From positions 1-8,316 of the forward strand of contig VSNY01000168.1 in the NCBI GenBank assembly GCA_009774535.1: a stretch of DNA of 8,316 bases, read 5' to 3'. Source of the DNA: Lachnospiraceae bacterium (GTDB taxonomy: Bacteria; Bacillota; Clostridia; Lachnospirales; Lachnospiraceae). The translations under genes and the position numbers were made by a program. The notes under the pieces are model-generated. The model searched no databases. It was given only the letters and a program-made list of their open reading frames with translations, and was not told where the DNA came from. Numbering within the stretch: the stretch's first letter is position 1; every line of letters starts with the position of its first letter. This document shows positions 1-5,856 of the stretch, one piece after another.

Positions 1-25
1 AAAAGCCCCTTTTCGTGGGGAGGGG
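1..25 (-). terminator. possible weak intrinsic terminator, minus strand
   Basis: Read on the minus strand, a C-rich arm (CCCCT) can pair with AGGGG, followed by CTTTT at the window edge. The alternative pairing CCCC with GGGG is equally short. The stem is only 4-5 bp and any further T-run lies outside the window. It sits downstream of the broken PTS gene in the correct orientation, which is the main reason to list it. Confidence 0.25.
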
Positions 26-78
26 GATTCTATGCCCTTTTGCACCCTGCAGGTTCTACAATGCTTTCATACTTATAA

Positions 79-756
79 CTAAAATCTATGTGCGAAGTTT
101 GAGTCCTTAATTTTAAAACGCTTGGCAGCTGCATAGCCGATGATAAACGGCATAAAGTAGAATGGAGCATCTCCGACTGCATTTAAAACAGTGATGATGT
201 CCGATTTATCTGAAACACCAAATGCGGTAATCAGTGAAATGATGCCTTTAATCATACCGCCGGCAACAATTGCATATAATCCAGGCGTTACACAGGATGC
301 CAGTGTATTCAGTCCTTGTGTTATAATATTTGTTTTCTTTCCAGCAGATGCTTCACTGGCAGAATCAGGGTCTGCTTCTCCGCCTGCTTTGATACCGCCG
401 ATTTTGAGAAAATCAGCATATACTTCCGCCACCGTTGTTCCCACTACGCATTGCAGCTGCCCGCTTGATTCGATTACTTTTAGCAGACCGCTGACACTGC
501 TGAGTTTGTCCATATCCACGAGGTCTCTGTTGGCCGGAACGATTCTGAGCCGTGTAACACAATGAAAGACATTTTTAACATTCTGGCTCCCGCCGATTGC
601 TTCCAGAATTTCTACACACATCTGCCCATATTCGTATTTGGAAGAATGATTCCCCGCATTTGATTCGTTTTTGGCAGCCAGTTTCTGGCTGCCTGCCGCC
701 AGCGATGTGTTTTCTGCTTTTGCGGTAACCGAGTTTCGCGTTACATCAGCAGCCAT
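79..756 (-). pseudogene. truncated PTS sugar permease, IIB domain plus start of IIC (beta-glucoside/glucose-type family)
   Basis: This is a 225-residue remnant of a sugar phosphotransferase permease. Intact PTS IIBC proteins of this kind take phosphate from IIA on an IIB cysteine and phosphorylate sugar as the membrane IIC domain imports it. Residues about 1-40 form an Ala/Ser/Asn-rich linker. Residues about 42-115 are a complete IIB domain with the FHCVTRLRI phosphorylation motif (Cys66). Residues about 140-215 match the IIC N-terminus (ASCVTPGLYAIVAGGMIKG, then FYFMPFIIGYAAAKRFK). After that the sequence leaves the family (IKDSNFAHRF, stop), where IIC should continue for some 250 residues with further membrane helices. 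The ATG at 756 lies in a 49-bp tandem duplication and has no good ribosome binding site, so it is probably not the original start. Transport is impossible without the rest of IIC, so I call it a pseudogene. Sugar specificity cannot be assigned. Confidence 0.8.
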
Positions 757-819
757 TTGATGTGTGATTTGCGGTAACCGAGTTTCGCGTTACATCAGCA
801 GCCATTTGATGTGTGATTT
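719..819. repeat. 49-bp tandem duplication at the 5' end of the PTS remnant
   Basis: Positions 719-770 are identical to 768-819, giving two perfect copies with a 49-bp period that share TTT at the junction. Each copy begins (plus strand) with TTTGCGGTAACCGAG and ends with GATGTGTGATTT. On the minus strand each encodes the same residues (MAADVTRNSVTA). Because 49 is not a multiple of three, the duplication shifts the frame. The upstream reading enters the second copy and then stops (NHTSNGC, stop at 746). Perfect identity suggests a recent event. Confidence 0.95.
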
Positions 820-856
820 CATAATCGTCGCCGTTCGTGAAAACCGTTAGCAGGCG
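820..856 (-). pseudogene. possible scrap of an upstream PTS IIA-like domain
   Basis: Upstream of the duplication, in the frame that would join the IIB linker if one repeat copy were removed, the minus strand reads RLLTVFTNGDDYE. This resembles the end of Glc-family IIA domains, where a hydrophobic strand is followed by TN-x-D/E-D/E-Y/F. It suggests the gene once encoded IIA before IIB-IIC. The match is about a dozen residues only, so this is a suggestion. Beyond about 856 nothing PTS-like remains. Confidence 0.25.
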
Positions 857-875
857 GACTCTGGGAGGTAAATAG

Positions 876-1187
876 TTGAGATACTTAATGAAAAATAATA
901 ATAGTAGTAATGAGGTGGGAACGTTTGTGAGCCTGATAGATTGGAAATATATTGTTATTTGTGGAACGGAGAACGGTATATCACTCAGCACTGTTCCACA
1001 GGCAAAAGAACTGGTATGTACTGCACCCAGAAACAGTCCGCTGTTTTTAAGTAATCATCCGAAAAATTCTATTTTTTCTGAAACAGATCTGGAATCATTT
1101 TTAACCGCAGACAGTATACTGATGGCAACAGTTGTATGCAATAATGGAAAACAGTATTTTCTGGCAAAAGATTTTCTGAATGTGTGA
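876..1187 (+). CDS. hypothetical protein, about 103 residues
   Basis: I do not recognise this protein. The proposed start is TTG at 876, six bases after a strong Shine-Dalgarno (GGAGGT, 864-869). An alternative is GTG at 927, seven bases after GAGGTGGG (912-919), giving 86 residues that begin at SLIDWKYIVICG. The in-frame ATG at 888 has no properly spaced site. The protein looks soluble, with no clear membrane helix or signal peptide, three cysteines and a C-terminus GKQYFLAKDFLNV. It begins where PTS similarity ends and is followed 35 bp later by a strong terminator, which favours a real transcription unit. No convincing promoter was seen upstream. It could be a small accessory protein or the end of a larger displaced gene. 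Confidence 0.5.
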   Translation: MRYLMKNNNSSNEVGTFVSLIDWKYIVICGTENGISLSTVPQAKELVCTAPRNSPLFLSNHPKNSIFSETDLESFLTADSILMATVVCNNGKQYFLAKDFLNV

Positions 1188-1222
1188 GGAAATACTAAGA
1201 AAAGTGTATACTTAAAATATGG

Positions 1223-1265
1223 ATCAGCGGAATGCCTCTAAATCGGGGTGTTCCGTTGATTTTTA
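1223..1265 (+). terminator. strong intrinsic terminator after the hypothetical ORF
   Basis: A 16-bp stem with a few G-T pairs (ATCAGCGGAATGCCTC with GGGGTGTTCCGTTGAT, loop TAAATC) is followed directly by TTTT and AG. It ends the transcript of the small ORF and insulates the BlaI operon. From here to the promoter at 1403 I see only AT-rich spacer, with an isolated TTGACA at 1346 that lacks a matching -10. Confidence 0.85.
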
Positions 1266-1402
1266 GTCCTGATAATTTTAATGCTGACACAGTTAATGCA
1301 TGCGGGATAAGTATTTTTTCGATATCCAGCACAGTTTTCAGTCACTTGACACTTAATTGCTGCAAAGCTTTCCGGACAGCAGAAGGATTAGAAAAATGAT
1401 GC

Positions 1403-1431
1403 TTGACAATTTCGTTCTACTAGGATAGAAT
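1403..1431 (+). promoter_or_regulatory. sigma-A promoter of the blaI-like/M56 operon
   Basis: A perfect -35 box TTGACA (1403-1408) is separated by 17 bp from TAGAAT (1426-1431), five of six matches to the -10 consensus. Transcription should start near 1438. The leader is about 30 nt and carries GGAGG (1456-1460) six bases before the ATG. The core is covered by two dyads, so it is likely strong but repressed. Confidence 0.85.
1415..1430. promoter_or_regulatory. operator dyad 1 (likely BlaI-family site)
   Basis: TTCTACTAGGATAGAA is an imperfect inverted repeat with perfect outer arms TTCTA and TAGAA. It lies between the -35 and -10 boxes, and its right arm forms most of the -10, so a bound repressor would exclude RNA polymerase. 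It shares arms and 16-bp length with the second dyad 24 bp downstream. Autoregulation from paired operators is established for BlaI/MecI. Assignment to the adjacent repressor is inferred. Confidence 0.7.
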
Positions 1432-1438
1432 ATAATTA

Positions 1439-1454
1439 TTCTATTGCAATAGAA
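1439..1454. promoter_or_regulatory. operator dyad 2, perfect palindrome (likely BlaI-family site)
   Basis: TTCTATTGCAATAGAA is a perfect 16-bp palindrome beginning at about the transcription start and ending just before the Shine-Dalgarno. It has the same arms as dyad 1. The 24-bp centre-to-centre distance is a little over two helical turns, which would put two repressor dimers on nearly the same face of the DNA. Confidence 0.75.
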
Positions 1455-1466
1455 CGGAGGAATTGT

Positions 1467-1826
1467 ATGTCAGTAAGATTATTTGAGTCAGAATTAAAAG
1501 TGATGGACTTATTATGGAAAGAGGGTGATTTGCCAGCAAAAGAAATTGCGCAGCGGCTGAAAGAGCAGATTAACTGGAGCAAAACAACCACCTATACGGT
1601 ATTGAAAAAATGCGTAGAAAAAAAAGCAGTTCTGCGCACAGATCCGGGATTTCTCTGCAGCCCGCTGATTAGCAGAAAGGAAGTACAAAAAGCGGCGACG
1701 AAAGATTTTATTGATAAAATATATGGCGGCTCGAAGGACCTGCTGCTTGCGTCGCTGCTTGGACAGCAGGAACTGACGCCGGAAGACATTGCACGGCTGA
1801 AAAAGCTGGCAGAAGAACTAAAATGA
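1467..1826 (+). CDS. BlaI/MecI/CopY-family transcriptional repressor
   Basis: This 119-residue winged-helix repressor should bind the two dyads in its own promoter as a dimer and be inactivated by proteolysis when the partner M56 sensor is triggered. The N-terminal half carries the family DNA-binding region: ESELKVMDLLWKEG (about 7-20), PAKEIAQRL, and the recognition helix WSKTTTYTVLKKCVEK (37-52), with the wing around residues 53-66. The C-terminal half (about 70-119) is the dimerisation region. Length is normal for the family. The Asn-Phe bond cut in staphylococcal BlaI and MecI aligns with Ser96-Leu97 here (LLLASLLGQQ), so the scissile site, or the release mechanism, must differ. ATG at 1467 has GGAGG six bases upstream. 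The M56 gene starts 7 bp after the stop, indicating one operon. I leave the symbol empty because a beta-lactam role is not shown. Confidence 0.92.
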   Translation: MSVRLFESELKVMDLLWKEGDLPAKEIAQRLKEQINWSKTTTYTVLKKCVEKKAVLRTDPGFLCSPLISRKEVQKAATKDFIDKIYGGSKDLLLASLLGQQELTPEDIARLKKLAEELK

Positions 1827-1833
1827 GGTGATT

Positions 1834-3609
1834 ATGAAGAACATAAACATGTTGCAGATGGGACTGAATGGATCTTTTCTGATCGCAGTCATTATCTGCT
1901 TCAGGCATTTTTTCTTTCATCAGATTCCAAAGCGGTTTTTTGTTTTTCTGTGGATCTGTGCCATCGTGCGGCTGCTTTTTCCGTTTTCCATACTGGTCAG
2001 CGAATCAGCGGGAAGCTGGTTTCAAAAGACAGTCTCGCAGAACCTGCAGACGTCTGGTTTGAAAAGGCAGCTTCAGGCAGGGATGCGGCCGGATACGCGA
2101 ATCAGCAGCCTTAAGCGGCCGGATGACCTTTCCGGTACAGCATTCCGAGAGCATTCCGATAACCTGGATGTCCTTTTTGGTAAAAATTCTGCTGACCCAG
2201 ACGTATTTTCTGTAAGTGCTGATTTGGGGAAAGCGGCGAAATGGGTACAGAATGCTGCAGCGAAGATTTATCTGAAAGAAGTATGTTGCGTGATCTGGCT
2301 GTCAGTGGCGGGTATGCTTGCTGCGGGGATTTTGATAAAACATATCCGCACGTTAAGATTATACAAAACATCGCTGCCTTTTTATAACGAGACAGCTGAA
2401 AAATGGCTGCAGCTGCATCGCAGCCTTCCGAAAGCAGCCCTTCGCAGATCAGAATTTGTAAAAAGTCCTCTGACATACGGCGTAATTCGTCCGGTGATTT
2501 TGTTTCCTTCTGAAATCAACCTGAATGAAGAGGAATTTTTCTGTATTATGGAACATGAATGGGTACATATCCGCAGAAAAGATGTTTTTGTGAAATATCT
2601 GCTATGTCTGACCATATGCATTTACTGGTTTCATCCACTGGTCTGGATGATGGCAGTATTATTAAACAAAGATATTGAGTTTGCCAGTGATGAAGAAGTG
2701 AGCCGTACCTGTTCACAGCACTGCAAAACAGCTTATGCACTTGCTTTAATCCGTCTGGCACAGGAATCTCGGCAGTCTGTATGGCCGCTCAATGCCTGTT
2801 TTGCCAGACACTCAGAAATAGAAGAAAGGATTCGGTGTATTATGAACACAAAAAGATATTCAAAGAAAGCGGCTGTTGTGGCAGCCGGAATAATCTGCTG
2901 TATTTTGACGGCTTTTACGGTATCCGCACAGGAAGCGCCAGGCGAAACAGCTAGTCAGGCTGAAAATACAGGACAAAGCGGGGCAGAAATTTCCCCCAAT
3001 AAGTCTGGAGCAGCGGCGGCAGAAAAAAAGAACATACAGAAGAATACAGCAGAGACAGAAGTATCAGACAGACTTGAAGGCATGGCAGATACTGAGACAT
3101 TATCAGGCAGCCGGAAAGGTGAAGCAGATGTGAAAGAAACTCCATCCATTCCGTCAGAAGTGTCAGATTATGGGAAAGAAAGATTAGTCAGCCCAGCGAA
3201 TGCAGCAGAAGAATACACAAATATTTTAAAAGAGCAGCAGACTGCCGGTGAACAGATTGCGGAACTGGCAAAATTATATATTGGAAATCCTTATCAGGCA
3301 GGCGGAACAGATTTAGAGTATGGAACAGACAGTATCGGGTTTGTCAAGGCAATTTATGCGCTGGCCGGAATAGAGCTGCCAGCAGATATTCAGGCGCTGG
3401 CGTCTGTCGGAACAGAGGTACCGTTGGAGGGACTGTCAGCAGGAGATATCATTATTTACAGCTCGGCAGACGGTGAAAATAAATTCTTCCATGCAGCAGT
3501 CTATGACGGCAGTGGCAGGGTAATCCATGCCAGCAATATGAAGACGGGCATAGAAATTTCTGATTATGATTACAGAGAAATCAGCAAAGCCATACGCATG
3601 ATTGGATAA
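1834..3609 (+). CDS. BlaR1/MecR1-like M56 metallopeptidase sensor with a Cys-less NlpC/P60-like extracellular domain
   Basis: A 591-residue membrane receptor, probably the signal transducer for the repressor just upstream. I chose ATG 1834 over GTG 1828 because GAGG (1825-1828) serves as ribosome binding site. Likely helices lie at about 6-28, 35-55 and 150-169. The cytoplasmic zinc protease domain follows: SPLTYGVIRPVILFP (211-225), HEWVH (241-245, the HEXXH zinc and catalytic site) and Glu282 in DIEFASDEE as probable third ligand. A hydrophobic YWFHPLVWM stretch lies between. The last helix (about 346-364) leads to an Ala/Glu/Ser-rich linker of some 100 residues. Residues about 473-591 resemble NlpC/P60 peptidases: YIGNPYQAGGTD, GTDSIGFV, LSAGDIIIY, FFHAAVYDGSGRVIHASN. 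The usual DCSGF reads DSIGF, so Ser500 replaces the nucleophile. His553 and His565 remain, spaced as in active enzymes. It is therefore probably a binding rather than cutting domain. BlaR1 carries a penicillin-binding domain here instead. Confidence 0.88.
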   Translation: MKNINMLQMGLNGSFLIAVIICFRHFFFHQIPKRFFVFLWICAIVRLLFPFSILVSESAGSWFQKTVSQNLQTSGLKRQLQAGMRPDTRISSLKRPDDLSGTAFREHSDNLDVLFGKNSADPDVFSVSADLGKAAKWVQNAAAKIYLKEVCCVIWLSVAGMLAAGILIKHIRTLRLYKTSLPFYNETAEKWLQLHRSLPKAALRRSEFVKSPLTYGVIRPVILFPSEINLNEEEFFCIMEHEWVHIRRKDVFVKYLLCLTICIYWFHPLVWMMAVLLNKDIEFASDEEVSRTCSQHCKTAYALALIRLAQESRQSVWPLNACFARHSEIEERIRCIMNTKRYSKKAAVVAAGIICCILTAFTVSAQEAPGETASQAENTGQSGAEISPNKSGAAAAEKKNIQKNTAETEVSDRLEGMADTETLSGSRKGEADVKETPSIPSEVSDYGKERLVSPANAAEEYTNILKEQQTAGEQIAELAKLYIGNPYQAGGTDLEYGTDSIGFVKAIYALAGIELPADIQALASVGTEVPLEGLSAGDIIIYSSADGENKFFHAAVYDGSGRVIHASNMKTGIEISDYDYREISKAIRMIG

Positions 3610-3625
3610 AGAAGGAGGAGATAGA

Positions 3626-3660
3626 AAGGGGCTGTCGGAAATAGACAGCCCCTTCTCAGG
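3626..3660 (+). terminator. hairpin terminator of the M56 operon
   Basis: A perfect 11-bp stem (AAGGGGCTGTC with GACAGCCCCTT, 3626-3636 and 3644-3654, loop GGAAATA) begins 17 bp after the M56 stop codon. The following T-tract is weak (CTCAGGGTCTGTTTC), so termination may be partial, but position and stem strength fit operon closure. Confidence 0.7.
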
Positions 3661-3938
3661 GTCTGTTTCTTTCTTACCTGTACAGGGGCATAAATCGTTA
3701 TTTCCTGGCAGCCCCCTTGATATGACAATATAAACGTGTATTTTTCGTATCATCCAACATAATTAAAATTCTCATTTGATCTATTATACGCCATAACGGC
3801 TGCGAGTACAAGATATGAAATAACTGCTTCTAAATATAGTACAGTGCGGTTTTGGTGCGGTATTACATGTAAGGTATAAAATGGAAAGGGCTTATTTTTA
3901 AGTTAATTCTTAAATGATTTCCAAGAGAGAAGAATGTA
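3661..3938. other. intergenic region without a supported gene
   Basis: AT-rich spacer between the M56 operon and the sensor wreck. It contains a 10-bp palindrome CCTGTACAGG (3677-3686) and one promoter-like element listed separately. No ORF here has a ribosome binding site or protein-like character. Confidence 0.6.
3852..3880 (+). promoter_or_regulatory. candidate promoter of the broken sensor gene
   Basis: TTGGTG (3852-3857), a 17-bp spacer and TATAAA (3875-3880) give a plausible sigma-A promoter about 60 bp before the ATG of the decayed sensor gene. The -10 is good and the -35 moderate. It may be a relic. Confidence 0.4.
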
Positions 3939-4366
3939 ATGTTTACGGTACAGTCCCTGTATATTTCATTAGAGATCTGGGGCAGCATTTTTTGTATGAC
4001 TATGGCTTTATGTGTCTATTTAAACCACGGCTTTGATAGAAAAAACGCGGACTTTTATTAAGTATGCAGGTTACTTGCTCGATCCTTTTGATCGCGGATG
4101 TCCTGGCCTGGGTGTTTTTGGGGTATCCGGTAAAACTGGGATATTACGGAATGCGAATCAGCAATTTTCTCCTGTTTGTTATTACGGATGTGATGCAGTT
4201 ATCTTGCGATTGAGCGATTATGGAAAATGCGGTAAAATATGGGATTATGAGCAATATAGAATGGAATTATGCCCGCGAGTGTGGTAAACTTATGGCACTG
4301 CAAAATTTGACAAGTTCCAATTGCCTGTATGGGAAAATCATTATGGTAAGCAAAATTTGGTCATAG
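3939..4366 (+). pseudogene. degenerate multi-pass membrane sensor (histidine kinase or related), frameshifted
   Basis: From ATG 3939 the frame reads MFTVQSLYISLEIWGSIFCM, then LNHGFDRKNADFY and a stop at 4059. The frame beginning at 4052 continues smoothly as a hydrophobic protein: LLLSMQVTCSILLIADVLAW, FLGYPVKLGYYGMRISNF, LLFVITDVMQ, then a stop at 4211. One base missing in the T/A-rich stretch around 4053-4058 joins the two. The combined text resembles the N-terminal membrane region of sensor proteins common in Lachnospiraceae, in which two or three helices surround an ADVLAW-like and an RISNF-like motif. After the 4211 stop the same frame reads AIMENAVKYGI, like the N-box of GHKL histidine kinases (VENAVKYG), then loses similarity and stops at 4364. 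The stretch looks like a sensor kinase gene with a frameshift, a stop and a large internal deletion. The membrane part is reasonably convincing; the kinase scrap is weaker. Confidence 0.5.
4290..4359. repeat. short imperfect direct repeat upstream of the MATE gene
   Basis: TTATGG-N4-GCAAAATTTG (4290-4309) recurs as TTATGG-N3-GCAAAATTTG (4341-4359), about 50 bp apart. The exact core is 10 bp. It could be a binding site pair for the MATE promoter region or a decayed duplication. A TTGACA at 4308-4313 overlaps the first copy's end but lacks a good -10. Confidence 0.4.
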
Positions 4367-4394
4367 GTCTGTAGTTTGTAGGGAGGTGGAACAG

Positions 4395-5759
4395 ATGAAC
4401 GGTTTCAAAAAGTGGATTTATCCGGAACTGGCCGAACGTTTTTACAGCGTATGGAAGCTCAGCATTCCGGCTATTTTAACACAGATTACAACAATTGTAA
4501 TGCAATATATCGATTCTGCCATGGTTGGGCGCCTGGGGCCGGACGCGTCTGCCGCGATCGGGCTGGTAGCCAGCAGTACGTGGCTGATGAACAGTTTTAT
4601 ACTGGGAGTATCCGCGGGATTTTCCGTGCAGATCGCCCATCAGATCGGCGCAGGGGCGTATGCGCAGGCAAGAAAAGTATTAAAGCATGGGCTGGGAGCA
4701 GGATTGGCAGTATCCGGGCTGTTGCTTGGCGCGGGTGTAAAATTAAGCGGGTATTTGCCGCACTGGCTGGGCGGGGAAGGAGCCATTGTTGCGGATGCTT
4801 CCGCTTATTTCCTGATTTTTGCGCTGGCGTATCCGTTTATGCTGATGAATGCGCTGGCTTCCGCCTGCCTGCAGTGCAGCGGAAATATGGTGACGCCAAG
4901 CGTGCTGAATGCATCGATGTGTGTCTTAGATGTGATTTTTAATATCGCGCTGATTCCGCATTTCGGAGTGATGGGAGCAGGGATGGGGACCGGACTGGCA
5001 GGGGCTGTGATCTCTCTGGCGATGCTGTGGAGCTGCTGTGTCCGGTCTGTGGAGCTGCGTCTGAACTGGCGGGAACCTTGTCCGCTGGATACAGGGATTT
5101 TAAAACGGGCATTAAAGATCGGACTGCCAGTGACAGGACAGGAATTTGCCATGTGCGGCGCGATGGTAGCATCCACGCGTATTATCGCGCCGCTTGGAAC
5201 GGTCGCGATCGCGGCAAATTCCTTTGCTGTTACGGTGGAAGGACTGTGCTATATGCCGGGATATGGGATTGGAAATGCCGCTACCGCACTGGTAGGGAGG
5301 AATATAGGCGCGGGGAAATATAAGCTGGCAAAACAGTATGGCAATAGTTCGCTGCTGTTGGGCGTGCTGTTGATGACAATTACGGGTGCGTTTATGTGGC
5401 TGGCCTGTCCATTCGTATTTCGTTTGCTGACGCCGTCGTCAGATGTGCAGAAGCTGGCTGCTGAGGTACTGCGCGTGGAACTGCTGGCGGAACCGTTGTT
5501 TGCTGTTTCCATTGTGGCTTCCGGAGTGCTGCGCGGCGCAGAAGATACATTAGTTCCGGGGATTTTGAATCTTCTTAGTATCTGGGTAGTGCGCATCGGC
5601 TTATCTTTATTGCTGGTGGGACGTCTGGGACTGCACGGCATGTGGATTGCGATGGCAGTAGAGCTTTGTGTCAGGGGAATGCTTCTTTTTAGCAGGCAGA
5701 AGAAATTTTGGCGTAAATATGCGGAATCACCTGATCAGTCATATTTTCCTTCATTATGA
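4395..5759 (+). CDS. MATE-family multidrug/organic cation efflux transporter
   Basis: A 454-residue inner-membrane protein of the MATE family, which exports drugs, metabolites or cationic compounds in exchange for Na+ or H+. The length and two homologous six-helix halves are normal. The N-terminal half carries the family hallmarks PAILTQITTIVMQYIDSAMVG and then SAGFSVQIAHQIGAG. The second half repeats them as GLPVTGQEFAM, AIAANSFAVTVEGLCYMPGY and then AATALVGRNIGAGKYKLAKQ. The end is a short basic tail (SRQKKFWRKYAES). ATG 4395 is preferred over GTG 4386 because GGGAGG (4381-4386) sits eight bases before it and overlaps the GTG. It stands alone between a decayed sensor gene and purM, with no regulator gene next to it. 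Substrate cannot be deduced. The gene appears intact. Confidence 0.93.
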   Translation: MNGFKKWIYPELAERFYSVWKLSIPAILTQITTIVMQYIDSAMVGRLGPDASAAIGLVASSTWLMNSFILGVSAGFSVQIAHQIGAGAYAQARKVLKHGLGAGLAVSGLLLGAGVKLSGYLPHWLGGEGAIVADASAYFLIFALAYPFMLMNALASACLQCSGNMVTPSVLNASMCVLDVIFNIALIPHFGVMGAGMGTGLAGAVISLAMLWSCCVRSVELRLNWREPCPLDTGILKRALKIGLPVTGQEFAMCGAMVASTRIIAPLGTVAIAANSFAVTVEGLCYMPGYGIGNAATALVGRNIGAGKYKLAKQYGNSSLLLGVLLMTITGAFMWLACPFVFRLLTPSSDVQKLAAEVLRVELLAEPLFAVSIVASGVLRGAEDTLVPGILNLLSIWVVRIGLSLLLVGRLGLHGMWIAMAVELCVRGMLLFSRQKKFWRKYAESPDQSYFPSL

Positions 5760-5769
5760 AAAATGTGCA

Positions 5770-5798
5770 TTGAAATTTTTCTCAACTTGTGGCATTAT
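5770..5798 (+). promoter_or_regulatory. candidate promoter for the purMND genes
   Basis: TTGAAA (5770-5775), a 17-bp spacer and CATTAT (5793-5798) lie in the 97-bp gap between the MATE gene and purM. Both boxes are partial matches. No purine riboswitch fold or other leader structure is evident in so short a gap, and no clear terminator follows the MATE gene, so read-through is also possible. Confidence 0.35.
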
Positions 5799-5856
5799 GA
5801 CTAGAGGCAGATGGTTGGAGTGATCAATCGTACTTAAAGAAGCAGGAGGAAAAATC

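Noticed and set aside
191..565. 124-residue plus-strand ORF opposite the PTS fragment
   Set aside because: The minus-strand reading has a clear IIB/IIC match; this is its shadow.
746..991. 81-residue minus-strand ORF spanning the duplication and the hypothetical gene
   Set aside because: Only its last part (the possible IIA scrap and one repeat copy) relates to a known protein. The rest is antisense to the small plus-strand ORF and lacks a ribosome binding site.
3436..3753. 105-residue minus-strand ORF across the M56 3' end
   Set aside because: It is antisense to the NlpC/P60-like domain and runs through the terminator hairpin, with no start signal.
4033..4287. 84-residue plus-strand ORF in the MATE upstream region
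   Set aside because: It reads the sensor wreck in the wrong frame. The neighbouring frame gives a coherent membrane protein, while this one is low in family-like features and has no ribosome binding site.
5760..5856. Possible purine riboswitch or attenuator before purM
   Set aside because: The gap is only 97 bp and no conserved riboswitch core or terminator-antiterminator pairing could be found by eye.
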